Origin: Drosophila pseudoobscura
Lineage: Eukaryota > Arthropoda > Insecta > Diptera > Drosophilidae
Length of the DNA: 64,000 bases
Assembly (NCBI RefSeq): GCF_009870125.1
Contig: NC_046683.1
Coordinates: forward strand, 54,575,869-54,639,868
Reading direction: 5' to 3'
In this document: piece after piece, positions 14,362-26,790 of the stretch
Layout of the letters: every line of letters starts with the position of its first letter
Numbering within the stretch: the stretch's first letter is position 1
Program-made: the position numbers and the translations under genes
Notes under the pieces: generated by a model
Told to the model about the DNA's origin: nothing
Databases searched by the model: none
Seen by the model: the letters and a program-made list of their open reading frames with translations, nothing else

Positions 14362-17300
14362 TCTGCGACCATCAAAGTTTAATCGCATGAAATCGAGCAA
14401 AAGCCAAAGGCTAATTTATCGAAAGAGAAGCAGAGAGAGAGAGAGACAGGGAGACAGAGCCCCAGGGTTGGGGCAGCCTGCCCGAATTGGGCTGCGGATG
14501 GGGAAAGAGTGCGGCTCTCCGTTTAGCAATTGATATATTTGTCTTATCTTTTAATTGTTTGATGAAACTTAATTTATGGAGCGATTGATTAAGGAATCAA
14601 CGAAGGATTCGGAGAGGGGTACGATAGAGGGGGCGAGATCGGTCATTTTACCTCCTTAAGGGGTAACCTTCGTGCGTTTTGGAGTTTTTCTCAATATTCC
14701 AAATTAATACCCAGTTTTTCATTCACAAAAATATAACCAAAAATGTAGCTTGCCTCTGGAGATGGTGTTTCATAAGGAGCCTAAAATTGGTTTTGGATGA
14801 AAACTTTTAAAAATATTGGAATGATTTATTGAGGCTTCATTTTAGCCTCGATTTTTGTGCCGTTCGAAGCGTGAAATTTGTCGCCTTTTTGACGCTTTTT
14901 AAGTGCTTAAACGAATGTCGAACAAAAAGCGAACTTGGAATCATTTTCTGGAGTATTCCTAATATGTACGTCATGGCTTGGCGATAGATTTGGGTGTCCT
15001 TAGAGGCTTTGTTTCATTGAAACCATGTTTCACAGTCATTAAACAATCGAAACAAAGCTACAAATGTCCATCTCCATCCAGCATCTGCACTCAGGAAGAT
15101 AGCACTGCCCACTAGATCTGTGGAGCGATATAGATACTAAAAATGAGTTTACAAAAGATGGAAAAAGAAGGCTATGGACAGCTATAGATGTTTGGAGGAC
15201 CATCTTTCACATGGAAGCGGCATTTCTTGGCTAGATTTCAGCATAAATATAAAAATTGAAAAGAAATATCATTCAGACATGAATTGTATCTGGGAAATTA
15301 GTTGATGCTTAAAACTCTATTAATCTATTTTAATATATTTTTATATGTTTTTTTCTTTCAATTTAAGGACAGTTTTTCGTTCAGTTTAGCTTTTATCTAC
15401 AAACTAAAAAAGTGATCTCCAAATCTCAGCCCCTTGGTGATCATTCGCTTATCATTGCATCCCCTAGATACAATATATCTTTCGTCAATTCACAAGTTAT
15501 CGCTTGCAGCTCTGAGGGCCTCGACTATATCGTAGTTATTTCTACTAATGATTCGCGAGCGAGGCCGGGGACGAGGCCGAGGACCGAGGCCTTTTCCATT
15601 TTGCTTTCGTTTTCATTTAAATTTTCAGCATTTATTATAATTTTATATTTCCGTCCGTTCCGCAGGCGGCGCATCATAAAAATCAAAACCGCAACACAAC
15701 ACAAAAAAAATGCACGAAAGAAAGAAGGAAATTTCAAGCATTGCTTCCTTTATGAGCGGCAGCCAGCCAGCCAGCCAGCCATCCATCCAGCCACAACATC
15801 AGATGGAGGGGTGTGCCCCATGCCCCATGCCCCATGGCCCCCCCTCGCCCTCTTAATGTTGTTTTTTCGTGTAAATTTATAATAACTTGCATAAATTAAG
15901 GCGTTTGCGCTTGCAGTTTGAAAGGGAAACTCACGTCCCAAAACGGAGGGGAAATCCAAATCCCACCACAGCAAAATCCACCGCAGCTGCGTGCAGAGGG
16001 GAAACTGAACGAACGAAGGACTGAACGACTGGACGAAAGTGTGTGCTCTCTCGGCAAGTCAACGACAGTGGCGATTCCCCAATGCCATTCGGGTTTTGTC
16101 CTTTGCTTGGGATGGGTCTTGGTTTCTGTTTTTTTTTCGGTTTTCGCATTTCCGTTTCCCATTGAATGCTGCCCAGTGGAAAACAGATATATATATATAG
16201 ATATATATAGATATACGTACATATGATTAGCTGCAAAAAACCTATGTATGTGCCACATGTTGTTCAAGGGGGAAGGCCCAACAACATTTATTTGCGGCAC
16301 AAAACTAATGAGGGTCAGCATTTTTGACATCGGACATCGGACATTGGACCTCGAGACACGCCCACAGACTGCCAAGATGTCCTGCAGGGCAGCAGCCCGA
16401 TTTGACATTGAAGAATATTCGAATTTAAGTTTTTTTTTTTTTTTTTTTGGGTGCTTTAAATTTGCATTTAAATTTCCTGCTCTTCCTGTCTTTCTGTCTT
16501 CCGCTTTTCCTGTTGGCCTCCATTTCCAGCCTCCATCGCCAGCCTCCATCTTGGACTCTGCTTCCGCCTTAAATTATGCATCGAAATAGCAGCCCCACAG
16601 CAGCAAATGTTGGAGGTTTTACTCTCTCTCTCGCAAGTGAAAGTGAAATGAGTGAAAAGCGGCAGGACATGAAAGGAGCCAGAACCAGGCAGGCGAGGCG
16701 AGGCGAGGCTGTATGTTTGTGGGCGTGGCATACGCTGGGCAAGGGGAAGGGCGAGGGGGGTATGTTCTTTTTTTTTCGCTTGTTCTTTTTAGATTCCGGC
16801 CATCGCCATTCACATAAATTTGTTTTAATGCGCTTTTCTACTAGCAAATATTTGGCAGCAGTTATGTCTCTTTCTCTCCTTCTCTCTGCTCCTTTCGCCC
16901 CCTATCTCCGTCCCTCTATCTATCTATTTGTGGCTCTCCGCCCCCGAGAAAAACATAAATCGAGCCAAGAATTTTGATAATGACACGCAGGCCTCTGCGA
17001 TTTCCTCTGTAGGCAGGCTCTGTGTTTTTTTTTTGTTTTGTTTGTTGCTGTTTTTGTGGCCTTTTGGCCCCGAAATTGTTTAATTAATTAGGGGGCAACA
17101 TTTTAATTAGGCTTAAGTGCTCCCCCCCCCCCACCACCCCCTACACCCCCAACCTGGTCCTGAATCAGAATCAGTGGATACTGATAGCAGAACTCCTCGT
17201 TTTAATGAAGTCCACACAGGAGCCACTGGCGAGTCTCAAGGAATCCTCCTCCAAGGAGCTGGAGCTGGAGGTGGAGGTGGAGGTGGTCTTGCCCAAATAT

Positions 17301-20300
17301 CTGCTTGCCACAAAGAGCCATTTCCTCTACAGATACTCCCAGGCTTCGCTGGAGTTTCAAGCGAAAACCATTGCTTAAGTTTCTGGCAAATGTGAGTCCT
17401 TCAGTCATGTTTATGCAGCTTCAATCATCACGGAACCACAAGCCAGAAAAACCCACTGACCCACTGACTGATGGAGGGACTCCAGCCCCCCCTCCCCGCT
17501 CCCCCTCCCGCTCCCGCTTTCGCTCTTTCTCTCATTCTTTGGGGCATGCAAACAAAGGCGTGGACTTGCGGGAGTCGAAGACAATGCTCCGCATCTCTGT
17601 GTGTGTTTAGCGGTGTATCTATGAGTGTTCTATATGTATGTGTATTGGAGGAGTATAGTGTGCATCTTCTTGGCCAAACAAGCAGCCAAACAATGTAGAC
17701 AATTGCTTTTAGAGCGTTGACTGATGACAATCGCAATCACTTTGCCACCGCCCACTCAACCTAGATTTTCACGAACCAGCGGAAAAGCAAACCAACCACA
17801 CACACACACCCACACACACACCCACACACACACCCACCCACACCAACACAGAGACAAACGAATGGCCAAGAGTTTTTGGCAGGCGATTCAATGCGGGATC
17901 CTTGCCCCATCGCTGGATGATGCACTCTCTATCACGTACCTCCCTCCCTCTCTCTGCTTGCAACCGTCAGGTAGCATTTGCTCTGGTTCTCAATTTGTAG
18001 TTTTCGGCATGGATTACACATCCGTCTACCTATGTGCACCCCCCACCGCCCCCTCTCGACTGTGCACCGTACACCGTGCACCGTGCACCGTGTGGCGCGC
18101 TTGTCGGCTTATAATTCAATTCGGAAGCACAGCAGATGCTTCTGCTGCTCTCCTCTCCCCTCTCTCCGCTCTCCCTCTCTGTGCATGTGTGGATACTGTT
18201 GCAGGTTGCACACTGACTTGTGCCCCAAATTGACTGACAAACTATACATCGCCATCCTGCCATCCTGCCATGTGCCTTGCGCCATGTTGCAGATTGCATT
18301 AGCTACTACGATAGAGAGAAAGGGATCCGATACCCACTCCCCTCTACCCCCGCCCTTTGCCGCCTTTCGCCCTTAGCTTTGATTGTGTTATTTATACAAA
18401 GATTTGACTTCTATCTGTCGCTCTTACGGATACACAAGGCCTGCCTTGAGGGTGGAATTCCTTCTGTTTTTGCGATGCTTTTGACTTCTTTCTTTCCATC
18501 TACCTGTTCTGCATTACAAATACACAAATATTGAATGAAAACCGAGCTCTTTCCATCTCACAGATAGTTTCTTTGAGCGATTGTTGTTGCCATCTTGCAG
18601 ATACATTCTTTGAGGGCACGGATATGGCCTCTGGCGGATACTTATCTGAATAAACCTTTTCTACGTCTATTATTTGTGGCCTACAGATCAAGCTTTGCAG
18701 AAATTCCCTTGTAAAAAGTGCTCCCCTTTGAAGTTGAGTTCTGGGGGTCTTTCGGGGTCAGAGGACACAGGGCCTTTCCTTTTTTCAAACACTCCTTTCC
18801 ATAAATTGGTTGAATATGAGATACTTTTGTCCCGTCTCCCAGTCTTTCGCTTTCAAGGGTATTCCATGCTCGAGAGCACACCCCCCCTCACCCCCCAGCC
18901 CCACACAATAGTTGTCTCTCCCTCTCTCTCCCTCTCTCCCTCTCCCTCTCTGTCCTGTTTGACACTCAATGCATGAGACGACTAGAATGAGTTCAAGTTT
19001 CGCTGTCAATCGCCAGGATTTAATGCTTCTTTTTCCTTTTTTGTGGCCACAAGTGCCTCTGTCTCCTCTGTCTTCGGCTTACTCCTCGCTCTGCTGTATG
19101 TTGTGGGGATTTTTATTGCGAAACAGCTGCCATCATAATTCAATATTTTACACTTGAATACACACGGAACAGAACTTGACAGCGAAGCGACAGCAGCGAC
19201 AACAGCAACAACAGCCAGGCGACTCCGGCCAGGACTCGACGAATGAAAATGTTTACACGCTGCTGAGCTTCTGAGCTGCTGAGGAGCATAGAAGTTTCAA
19301 GGCGGAAACTACAGGCACGGGGCGCCAGCACGTCTCCTCGGAGGTCCCCAGGAGCTGACCATAAGGAGAGCTCTGTGGCAGGCAGCAGCTGTGGCACACA
19401 AGTGGCCAGCGGAAGAAAGCAACAGGCAGGGCTCCAAGGTAACGGGGAGGCAAGGCCCACTCTACCACTCTACCACTTTCCCACTTTCCCACTTGGCCAA
19501 CAGCCAAAGGACTTACCTGAGCCTCCACTTCATTGTCCGGCTGCTCCTTCCCACCCCGCCTCCCTCCTTCCTGGTGTCTCCTGCTCCTCTCTTGTGTATT
19601 TTGTAATATAATTAGCATATTGTAGTTAATTATTGCCACAGGGAGGCAGTGGGGCAGGCAGTCGGGCAGGCTGCCCCCAAAATCATGAGGTTTCCATGGC
19701 CAATGATGCCGCCCCCATGGCCACGGCTCATTTAACATAATGAAGGAGACTCCCTCCCTGGCTGGCAACGGGCTCCGCCGACTGGGGTGCAGGAAGTTCA
19801 AATTCAAATTCAAATTCAATCAAACGTTTGCCACACGAAACCCAAATGCATGTTAAATGGTTAGCCACAAAAGCCAGAAATCAGACACCATCAAAAGCAG
19901 CAGCCGAAAGCCGGAGTTTGCAGCCGGAAAACCTGATTTCAAGAAGGAAAATGCGCCAAAGGAGCAGCTGCAGAAGGAGCAGCCTAGGCTGCAGGACATG
20001 CCACAGTCCAGTCCTGGCCGCTTGTCTTCCTTTGAGTGGAGATTAGTTTTCGATTCGGTTTTGGTTTTGCTTTCGGTTCGGGGAATACTTGTAGATCGCT
20101 CTCTCGACACACACACAAAACAGGAGAAAAGTCTGCTATAAACAGGTGGAATATTCCCATCCACATTGAATGGCAGAATCCTTAAATCCTGTGGTTAATT
20201 TTTAAACACTGCGAAACTTTATGGCTGCCACTGCCGCCGTCTGTCTGTAATTTGTGCTTTCGTCTGGCATTTGGGCCGTGTCGTTGCTGGAAGGAGGCCA

Positions 20301-23300
20301 TCATTTAGCCAAGAATATTACGCATACGCCGCGTATCACTTAAACTTTCGAAACAAATTCCGTGGCACCGTTTAAAAATCATTTTAAAGTCGCATTACAC
20401 ACAAACATCGACTAAAATGGGTTCAACTTGGAGAAAAACAAAAAAAGAAAAGCTCAACTTTTCCGAGGGCTTGCAGCGGCCTGCAGATACCCTATCGAAA
20501 AGAGTTCTTCTTTGCTTTGTTTCGGGACCTTTGAAGATGTTGCAGGGCCAATCATCATGCCCCCTCTGCAAAGGGTATGCCCCACAGCAAGAAAATTATA
20601 TGGAACACCGAGGGGAAGGCTCTCCCCCCCCACCACCACTTATCAGTGGAAAGCCGCAGAAAGCAGCGAAAGTTTTCCCCGACTCGATAAGAGTTTTTTA
20701 ATTTGTCTAAAAAGGTGCGAGTGCGAGGGCGGGGGCGGGGGAGGGGGCAAGGGCGGGGGTGAGGGTAGCCATGGAGGAGTAGGAATGTGGGCCAAGGTGG
20801 CGAGTGTGCGGGGCAGAAAGAGTGTTGAGCAGAGGAGTCGTCGTCGTCGTGTGCAGGGGCGTGACTCTTGTTTCGAGAGGCGTTCAACTTTTTAGACATC
20901 GTCCTCGTCCTCGTAATTTATGCACAATGAAAGCGTTTGGGATTAAGGACATACACACCCCTCAAATGGGGAGGAGGGGGCCAGAGACGTGGCAGACAGG
21001 TGTGGCAGGCGGCAGCCAGCAGCCAGCAGCCAGAAACCGGAAAATTAGCGGAAAGCGTCAAAAGCGTTCCCCAAACGGCAGTGTCGCGCTGCGGCATGCC
21101 ACCAAACTAACCTTTTGGATCGTTGGCTCTATTCTATCTTTTAGCCACAGGCTTTGACTTTTTTTTCGACAAAAACAACAACATTTACGAGTACTAACTG
21201 GTGTGCAAATGAGAGGCGCAGTGTATGGCTTATTGTTGCTGCTGCTGTTGCCATTTCTCGTGCTGCCAACAAATAAGCCGCAGGGTCCTTGTGTTTTTGT
21301 GTCTTTCGTGCTGTAGTTTGTCTATCTCTCTGTAGCTCTCGCTCTCGCTCGGGCTCTGGCTGTGTGGCTCTGTGGCTTTTGGCCTGGTCCACACAGTTCG
21401 TAATTACCTGGACTTTTGGCTATAATACGGAACACGTTGTTTGGCTGCTGCCGCCGCTGCTGCTGCTGCTGCTGCCTCGAGGCCCCAAACGACACGAATG
21501 GTGCTCCATTTCGGGGCATGATAACTTTGTCCTTAAACTTGGTAAAAGCGAAACGACTAAAGGGGGACGCTGGGCCAGGGATAATGCGGGTATTTGTTGC
21601 CTCTCAAAGGTAGTTTCTGCGGTGGAAAACACTTTGATTAAGTTGCAAGTTTAGTTCGAGTTGCTCAAAATGCAATTTTCCATTGAAACATGTTTGATGA
21701 AAGCGAAGCAGATGATTCGGGGATGGTCTATGAATTGATTAAGGGCTGAAAGTGCTTCTATAGATGGGCTTACGATGGGGCTGGGCATCGAATAAACGTC
21801 CTCACTTTGAGTTTTGTTGGAACCGAGGAGAGCTGCTGCACGCCGCGCGATTTGGTAAGGGATCAAAGCGAGTCTTCCAGGTTTTCTGCTTTGATTGAAG
21901 CCTCCTTTTGGCCTTATTTGTGACTCTTTTCTCGACTGTTTTGAAGCCTCATTTTGGCCTTATTTGTGACTCTTTTCTCTTTGTTTTTCCCCGACTTTTC
22001 GTATCCCCAAAGCATTCCATATTCGTTGTTGCTTTGCATTCAAAATGTACTTACAAAAATTCTTCTTCCATTTAGAATTTTTGTATTTTTTTTGAGCCGG
22101 TTTCCCCCCTCCTCCTCCTCCCCCCCCCCCCTCCTCGTTTAAACGTTTAATTTGAATTTGTTTTTCTTTGGGATTTTTCTTTGCTTTGCTTTGTTTTTCT
22201 TGGTTATGGTTTTTTGTCATGCATATTGAAACGCGTTGCCCCACCCCCCTGCCCCTGCCCCTGCCCCTGCTGGGATAGCGACCCTTAAGTAGCCCTTGTC
22301 TTTGGTGTTTTTTTTTTGTTTGTTATTTTTTTGGTTTATTTTCTGGTTTTTACGCCTGTGGCTTTGAGTGGAGCTTAAAATTGGATTTACGTTTGTCGGT
22401 GCCTCTCTTTCTAATCTCTCCCCCCCCCACACCCTTCTCTCCGTCTGTTACTACCTTTCTCTGTCTCTTTTACCTTCCACACACACTCACACTCACACAC
22501 ACAGACACACCACTTGTAAAACTGTCACTTTAATAACTTTTTCTTTTGGTTTTTCTTGCCTTTTTTTTTGCTTGTTGGTATTTGGTTTTTGTTTTTGTTT
22601 TTGTTGCTTTGTGGCACGTTTTAATTGCTCCTTGCAGCAGCAGCTGGTGGCTATTTTCTCTCTCTCTCTCTCTCTCTGTGTCTCTCTCTGTCTGCTCTTC
22701 TCCTCTGTCTCACTCAATGGAGTGGCATCACGTTGTTGCTGCTGTTTCAGTATTTTTAGACGTGCCACAAATCTCAAAAAGTCCAAAAACAAAAAAGAAA
22801 CCAGGCTGCAGCGGCATTTTGATACCCTGTAAAAACTGGAAAAGCTACGAATTACCAAAGTTTTCTCTTGATTTTCGGGACAAGCTACTCTGCACTCTTC
22901 GGCGATCCATGAGATAATAGGACCACGAATCAGTGGGAACAGTCGGGTAACCCTCTCAGACCAGACGTAGACCTCTGTGGCCTGCCTGTAGCATAGCCCT
23001 CCACCAGCCCCACATGCCCCTGCCCCGCTAGGAGGAGTGCCCCTGAGAAAGCAGAACCAAAAAAAAAAAGAAACGAAGCGTTTCGTTTTTATGACTGCGA
23101 AACATGAAAGAGGAACAATGCGAGGGAACAATGTGTGAGATTTCGCACGTCGTTATAAATAGCAATAAAATAAAGTAGAATTAGTATAGGCGGTGGGGAG
23201 GGGGGGTGTCGGGGGGGGCAACCACCGAAGGAATATAATGGAGACAATGAGAAACAATTTTCAAATTGAGGGGAAAACTCCAATTGTAATTTATAATTTG

Positions 23301-24832
23301 ATTTGAGATAAATGCGGGCCAACCGGCCCCTCAGCCCCTCTGCCCCTCCGCCCCTCTGCCTCTCCCATTGTTAGTGGGGGAAATATAATAATTTTGCAGG
23401 CAAAGAGCAGGTCAAAGTTGCGCCTCTCTTTCCGTTTTGGGGGGCATTAAATAAGCAGTTTGGCTGGAGGTCCTGTCCTGTCCTGTCCTGGCCCCCCTCC
23501 CCTCTGCTTTCCATTTCCGTAAGCCGCTTAGAAGTAGAACTGCAGCAGCAGCAGCAGTGGAGAATGTAACGAAAGTTTACTCCCTAAGTCCACCACAAAG
23601 TTATGGCCACACAAAAGTTAATTCTGAATGGTTGCGCCTGTCGTCTGTTTGATACCCTCGAAGAGGGTAGAAGCTTCGTCTTCGGGTTCGTTGAGTTCCC
23701 AAGATTCTAGGGCGAGAACCTTGTTTTTCCTTATAATCGTAGAAAACGTAGTTCCTCCCTATCATATAGGGTGCTAGAAACCCTTGTCTTCTAAGAGATA
23801 GTCCCACCAAAAGCCAGTCATTCCACTGTATTTAAAGCGGCTTTAAATCATGATAAAGCATATTGCATACGTGGCTCTCATTTCAGTTCGTTTTGGCCAA
23901 AATTTGCCTTCTCTGTTCATTATAAACGTAAAACGATACCCTTCGATCCGTAATGAAAGGATGCAAAGTGCGAGTGTGTGTCCTCTTGGTTTCGGAAACC
24001 ACGACAGACTCATGGTTATTTAATTAAAGGGCGCAGAGGCAGAGCTCATCTTGCAGCACTCCGTCCCGTCCGTCCCCTCCGGTCGGTCCGGAAAATGTCT
24101 TCCAATTACCCGCAAAATGTAGTAACAACATTTTACACGATCCGCCCGCACGCGCTATAAAAATTCACGTAATTATTTGCACGAAATGCTTAATTGTTTA
24201 CATTTTACAGGGAATTTCCCGAGCATCTCTCTGGCAAATATTGACGCGCTTATTGGGGCTTCTCCCCACCCTCCCTCCTCCCCGATGGTGTGTGTGTGTG
24301 TGTGTGCTTTCCTTTGGGTGGAAAAATTATTGCACAGCGTGTGAAAAATATAGCAAGCTGTTTGTTTGTTGCTGTTGCTGTTGCCGTTGCTGTTGTTGTT
24401 GTTTGGCATTTCAATTAAATAAATAGGCTTATTTCTCGGTGGTTTTTTTTTTTTTGATGGAGTCCACGCTCCATTCGCTGAAGGGAAAATTTAAATAACG
24501 AAATAACGCAAAAAAAAGATAAGGGCGCATGAAAATGTGGAAAACTCTCTGTGTGTGTGTGTGTGTGTTTTCAAAGGGTCTCTCCCCACGGCCAGACAGC
24601 GGCGGAGAGGAGTGCGCGGGGCTGCAGCTTTTAGCCAAGTCTTTGGTTGTACAAAAAAAAAAAGTCAACAGACAAACAAACAAACAACATGTAAATTATG
24701 AAAAATGTACTAACAAAAGCAGCAGAAGAGCCACAGAAGAGCCACAGAAGAGCATTCGCCCGCACAGTGGTGTTCATTTGAATAGGAGCCACCTTGCTGG
24801 AGGCCCACTGTAGATGGGTACAGCACAAAGCT

Positions 24833-25400
24833 GATGGGAACAGTCTTTCGGCAGCCAGCAGTAGGGGAAACACTTTTTTGAAGGCCTTTTACCAGATGGA
24901 AACAGTCATTGGGGGACCACACTCCAGATGGGAACAGTCTTTGGGAGGCCACACTCCAGATGGGAACAGTCTTTGGGGGACCACACTGCAGAGGGGAACA
25001 CTCTTAGGGAAGACTGCAGTAGTTGGGAACACTTCTAGAAAGTCAACAGTAGATGGAAACACTCTTTGGTGACACTTCAGATGGGAACACTCTTCTGGAA
25101 GACACACAGTAGATGGGAACACTCTTCTGGAAGACACACAGTAGATGGGAACACTCTTCTGGAAGACACACAGTAGATGGGAACACTCTTCTGGAAGACA
25201 CTCAGTAGATGGGAACACTCTTAGGGAAGACTGCAGTAGTTGGGAACACTTTTAGAAAGCCTACAGCAGCTGAGAGCACTCTTAGGAAGCCCATACCACA
25301 TGGGAACACTCTTTCACAGCCCAAAACAGATGGAAGCGACTGGCGGGAACACTCTTCTGGAAGCTGCACAACAGGCGGGAACACTCTAGAGCCCAGCCCA
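24833..25400. repeat. 32-bp minisatellite next to gene A
   Basis: Tandem units share the core GATGGGAACACTCTT. Five successive copies starting at 25081, 25113, 25145, 25177 and 25209 are spaced exactly 32 bp and nearly identical; flanking copies are more diverged and vary in length. Since 32 is not a multiple of three, frames crossing it are not conserved between units. Several copies contain TTCTGGAA, a paired heat-shock-factor-type half-site. Confidence 0.9.
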
Positions 25401-25510
25401 TTCCCAGGGATCACAAAAGTTGAAAACTTCTCCCTAGTTCCCCCTCCCTTATGCCAACCCCCAAATAGTAATACAAACGTTGAATCGGGTTCAAACTTCA
25501 AGCCAAATCT

Positions 25511-25930
25511 TTAATAATTGTTAGCCCAGCGTCCATCCTGTTCTTCTAACAATTGTATTTTCATGTCATCCGACAAAGGTTCGACTCTAGCCCCGTAGTA
25601 GACCTGCTCAGGACGTTCGGCCTCCTCTCCCAGCAGCCGTGGTGGCGACAGATTGAAGTACGGCTTCAGTGTGGCGAATAGTTCCGGCTTCCAAGTGTAG
25701 AGAACTGTTCCGGGCTGATAGTCCGCTTCGCCAGGGCCAGGGCCAGGACCAGGGCCAGGACCAGGGCCACGACCAGGGCCACGACCAGGGCCAGGGCCAG
25801 CGCCGTCCAAAATCTCACCACCATAGCGTAGATTATTGAATTGAAGTTCCTCAAAGTGGCGAGCCTCATCCACGGGCTCCTCAAACATGGGATCGGCGTG
25901 GTAGCGCTCCTCATCGGTAGGATTGTTCAT
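25511..25930 (-). CDS. Small acidic protein with Gly-Pro repeat, unrecognised family (gene A)
   Basis: Single-exon reading frame of 139 residues from the ATG at 25930 (A at -3) to TAA. An in-frame TTG five codons upstream is not needed as a start. The N-terminal third is acidic and aromatic (E-E-R-Y-H, E-E-L-Q-F). Residues about 44-67 are a low-complexity GPGPGRGPG stretch encoded by a CCAGGG-like hexamer repeat. The C-terminal half contains LY-x4-PELF-x-TL-x-P-x-F-x-L and LSDD-x-K-x-QLL. Those two blocks recur in the divergent gene at 28442, 2.5 kb away, which is the main evidence that both are real. There is no signal peptide, membrane segment or domain that I recognise. Function is unknown. 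A 32-bp minisatellite begins about 110 bp beyond its stop. Confidence 0.72.
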   Translation of the reverse strand: MNNPTDEERYHADPMFEEPVDEARHFEELQFNNLRYGGEILDGAGPGPGRGPGRGPGPGPGPGPGPGEADYQPGTVLYTWKPELFATLKPYFNLSPPRLLGEEAERPEQVYYGARVEPLSDDMKIQLLEEQDGRWANNY

Positions 25931-26148
25931 GATGAAATCTTCCAAAGTATTTTGAAAAAAATGCGAAAAAAATTTAATTTCGATTGAGTTGAATATTTCG
26001 GTGCGACTGAGGGGACTGTCGTCTCAAGTATGTTTGTGATATTGAATTTTGAAAATATGTACTGAAAAGGTCAAAGGCCGAAGTCCGAAGTGTAGAGCAA
26101 GTGCTACTACATTGGTGTCGCTGACTGTACTCGCCTCACTCATACACA

Positions 26149-26178
26149 CATACATACATACATACATACATACATAGG
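26149..26178. repeat. ATAC tetranucleotide microsatellite
   Basis: Seven direct ATAC units lie upstream of gene A. Confidence 0.9.
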
Positions 26179-26534
26179 TGTATGTACTTTTTGAATTACA
26201 GAGTCTCTCGTTAGCCACCGACTGAGCCACGGTTTCGGTTCATTCTGGCTCCTGATTCTCTGCAGCCTTTGCTGCTGCTGCTCCCTCTCCCTCTCTCTCT
26301 CTCTCTCTCTGTCCTTCTCTCTGTGTGTTGCTGGTGCTGGGTGACGATGTAGGCCGGCAACACGGCAATAACCTGGCCAGCACCCTGCCACACGGGCCAT
26401 GCCCACTGCAGACTCTGAGCCCTGAATCCTGCACCGGCAGCTGCTGGACCTGCCTTTGCACTCGCGCCCTCCCTGTGGCTGTGTTGATAGTCTCGAATAA
26501 AGATGCAGCCTTTGGATATACCCTGGGCGTGGAG

Positions 26535-26790
26535 TGGAGTGAAATATACCAAAAATATAAAAAAAATACCACACAAAATACAAAAAATACCGAAAAATAC
26601 TAAACAAAATCCATTTTAGTATTTTTTTACAAAATCCATTTCAGTATTTTTTGGTATATTTTTAGTATTTTTAAAAGTATTTTTTGGTATTTTTTTTTAC
26701 TGGCTGGTAATAATTATGCTTAGTATATTTGCACATAAATTGTATATATATATTTTTTTTGTTTTGTGTTAGTCTATTTTTGCAGTAGTT
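26535..26790. repeat. AT-rich array of AGTATTTTT motifs
   Basis: Repeats of AATACC, AGTATTTTT and GGTATTTTT follow each other on one strand; the motif is the same as in the arrays at 8.2 and 46.9 kb. It lies between the divergent genes A and B. Confidence 0.65.

Larger units (their letters stand above)
8576..24832. other. Gene-poor region with minisatellites
   Basis: No supportable coding sequence. Contents are C19 at 13361-13379, CCAGCC tetramers at 15764-15790, AC/CCC repeats at 17800-17845, a T run at 16430-16448, CT runs at 18917-18950 and 22658-22677, and CAG/CTG runs (for example 21458-21475). The stretches 10,640-11,400 and 14,640-15,400 are low in simple repeats but have no open frame; they could hold regulatory DNA. 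Confidence 0.55.

Noticed and set aside
22493..23131. A 212-codon minus-strand frame
   Set aside because: Low complexity (Gln/Lys/Arg-rich) over CT runs and T-rich DNA, with no conserved motif.
24833..25400. CRISPR-like array
   Set aside because: The 32-bp units are contiguous without unique spacers, and the DNA is eukaryotic; it is a minisatellite.
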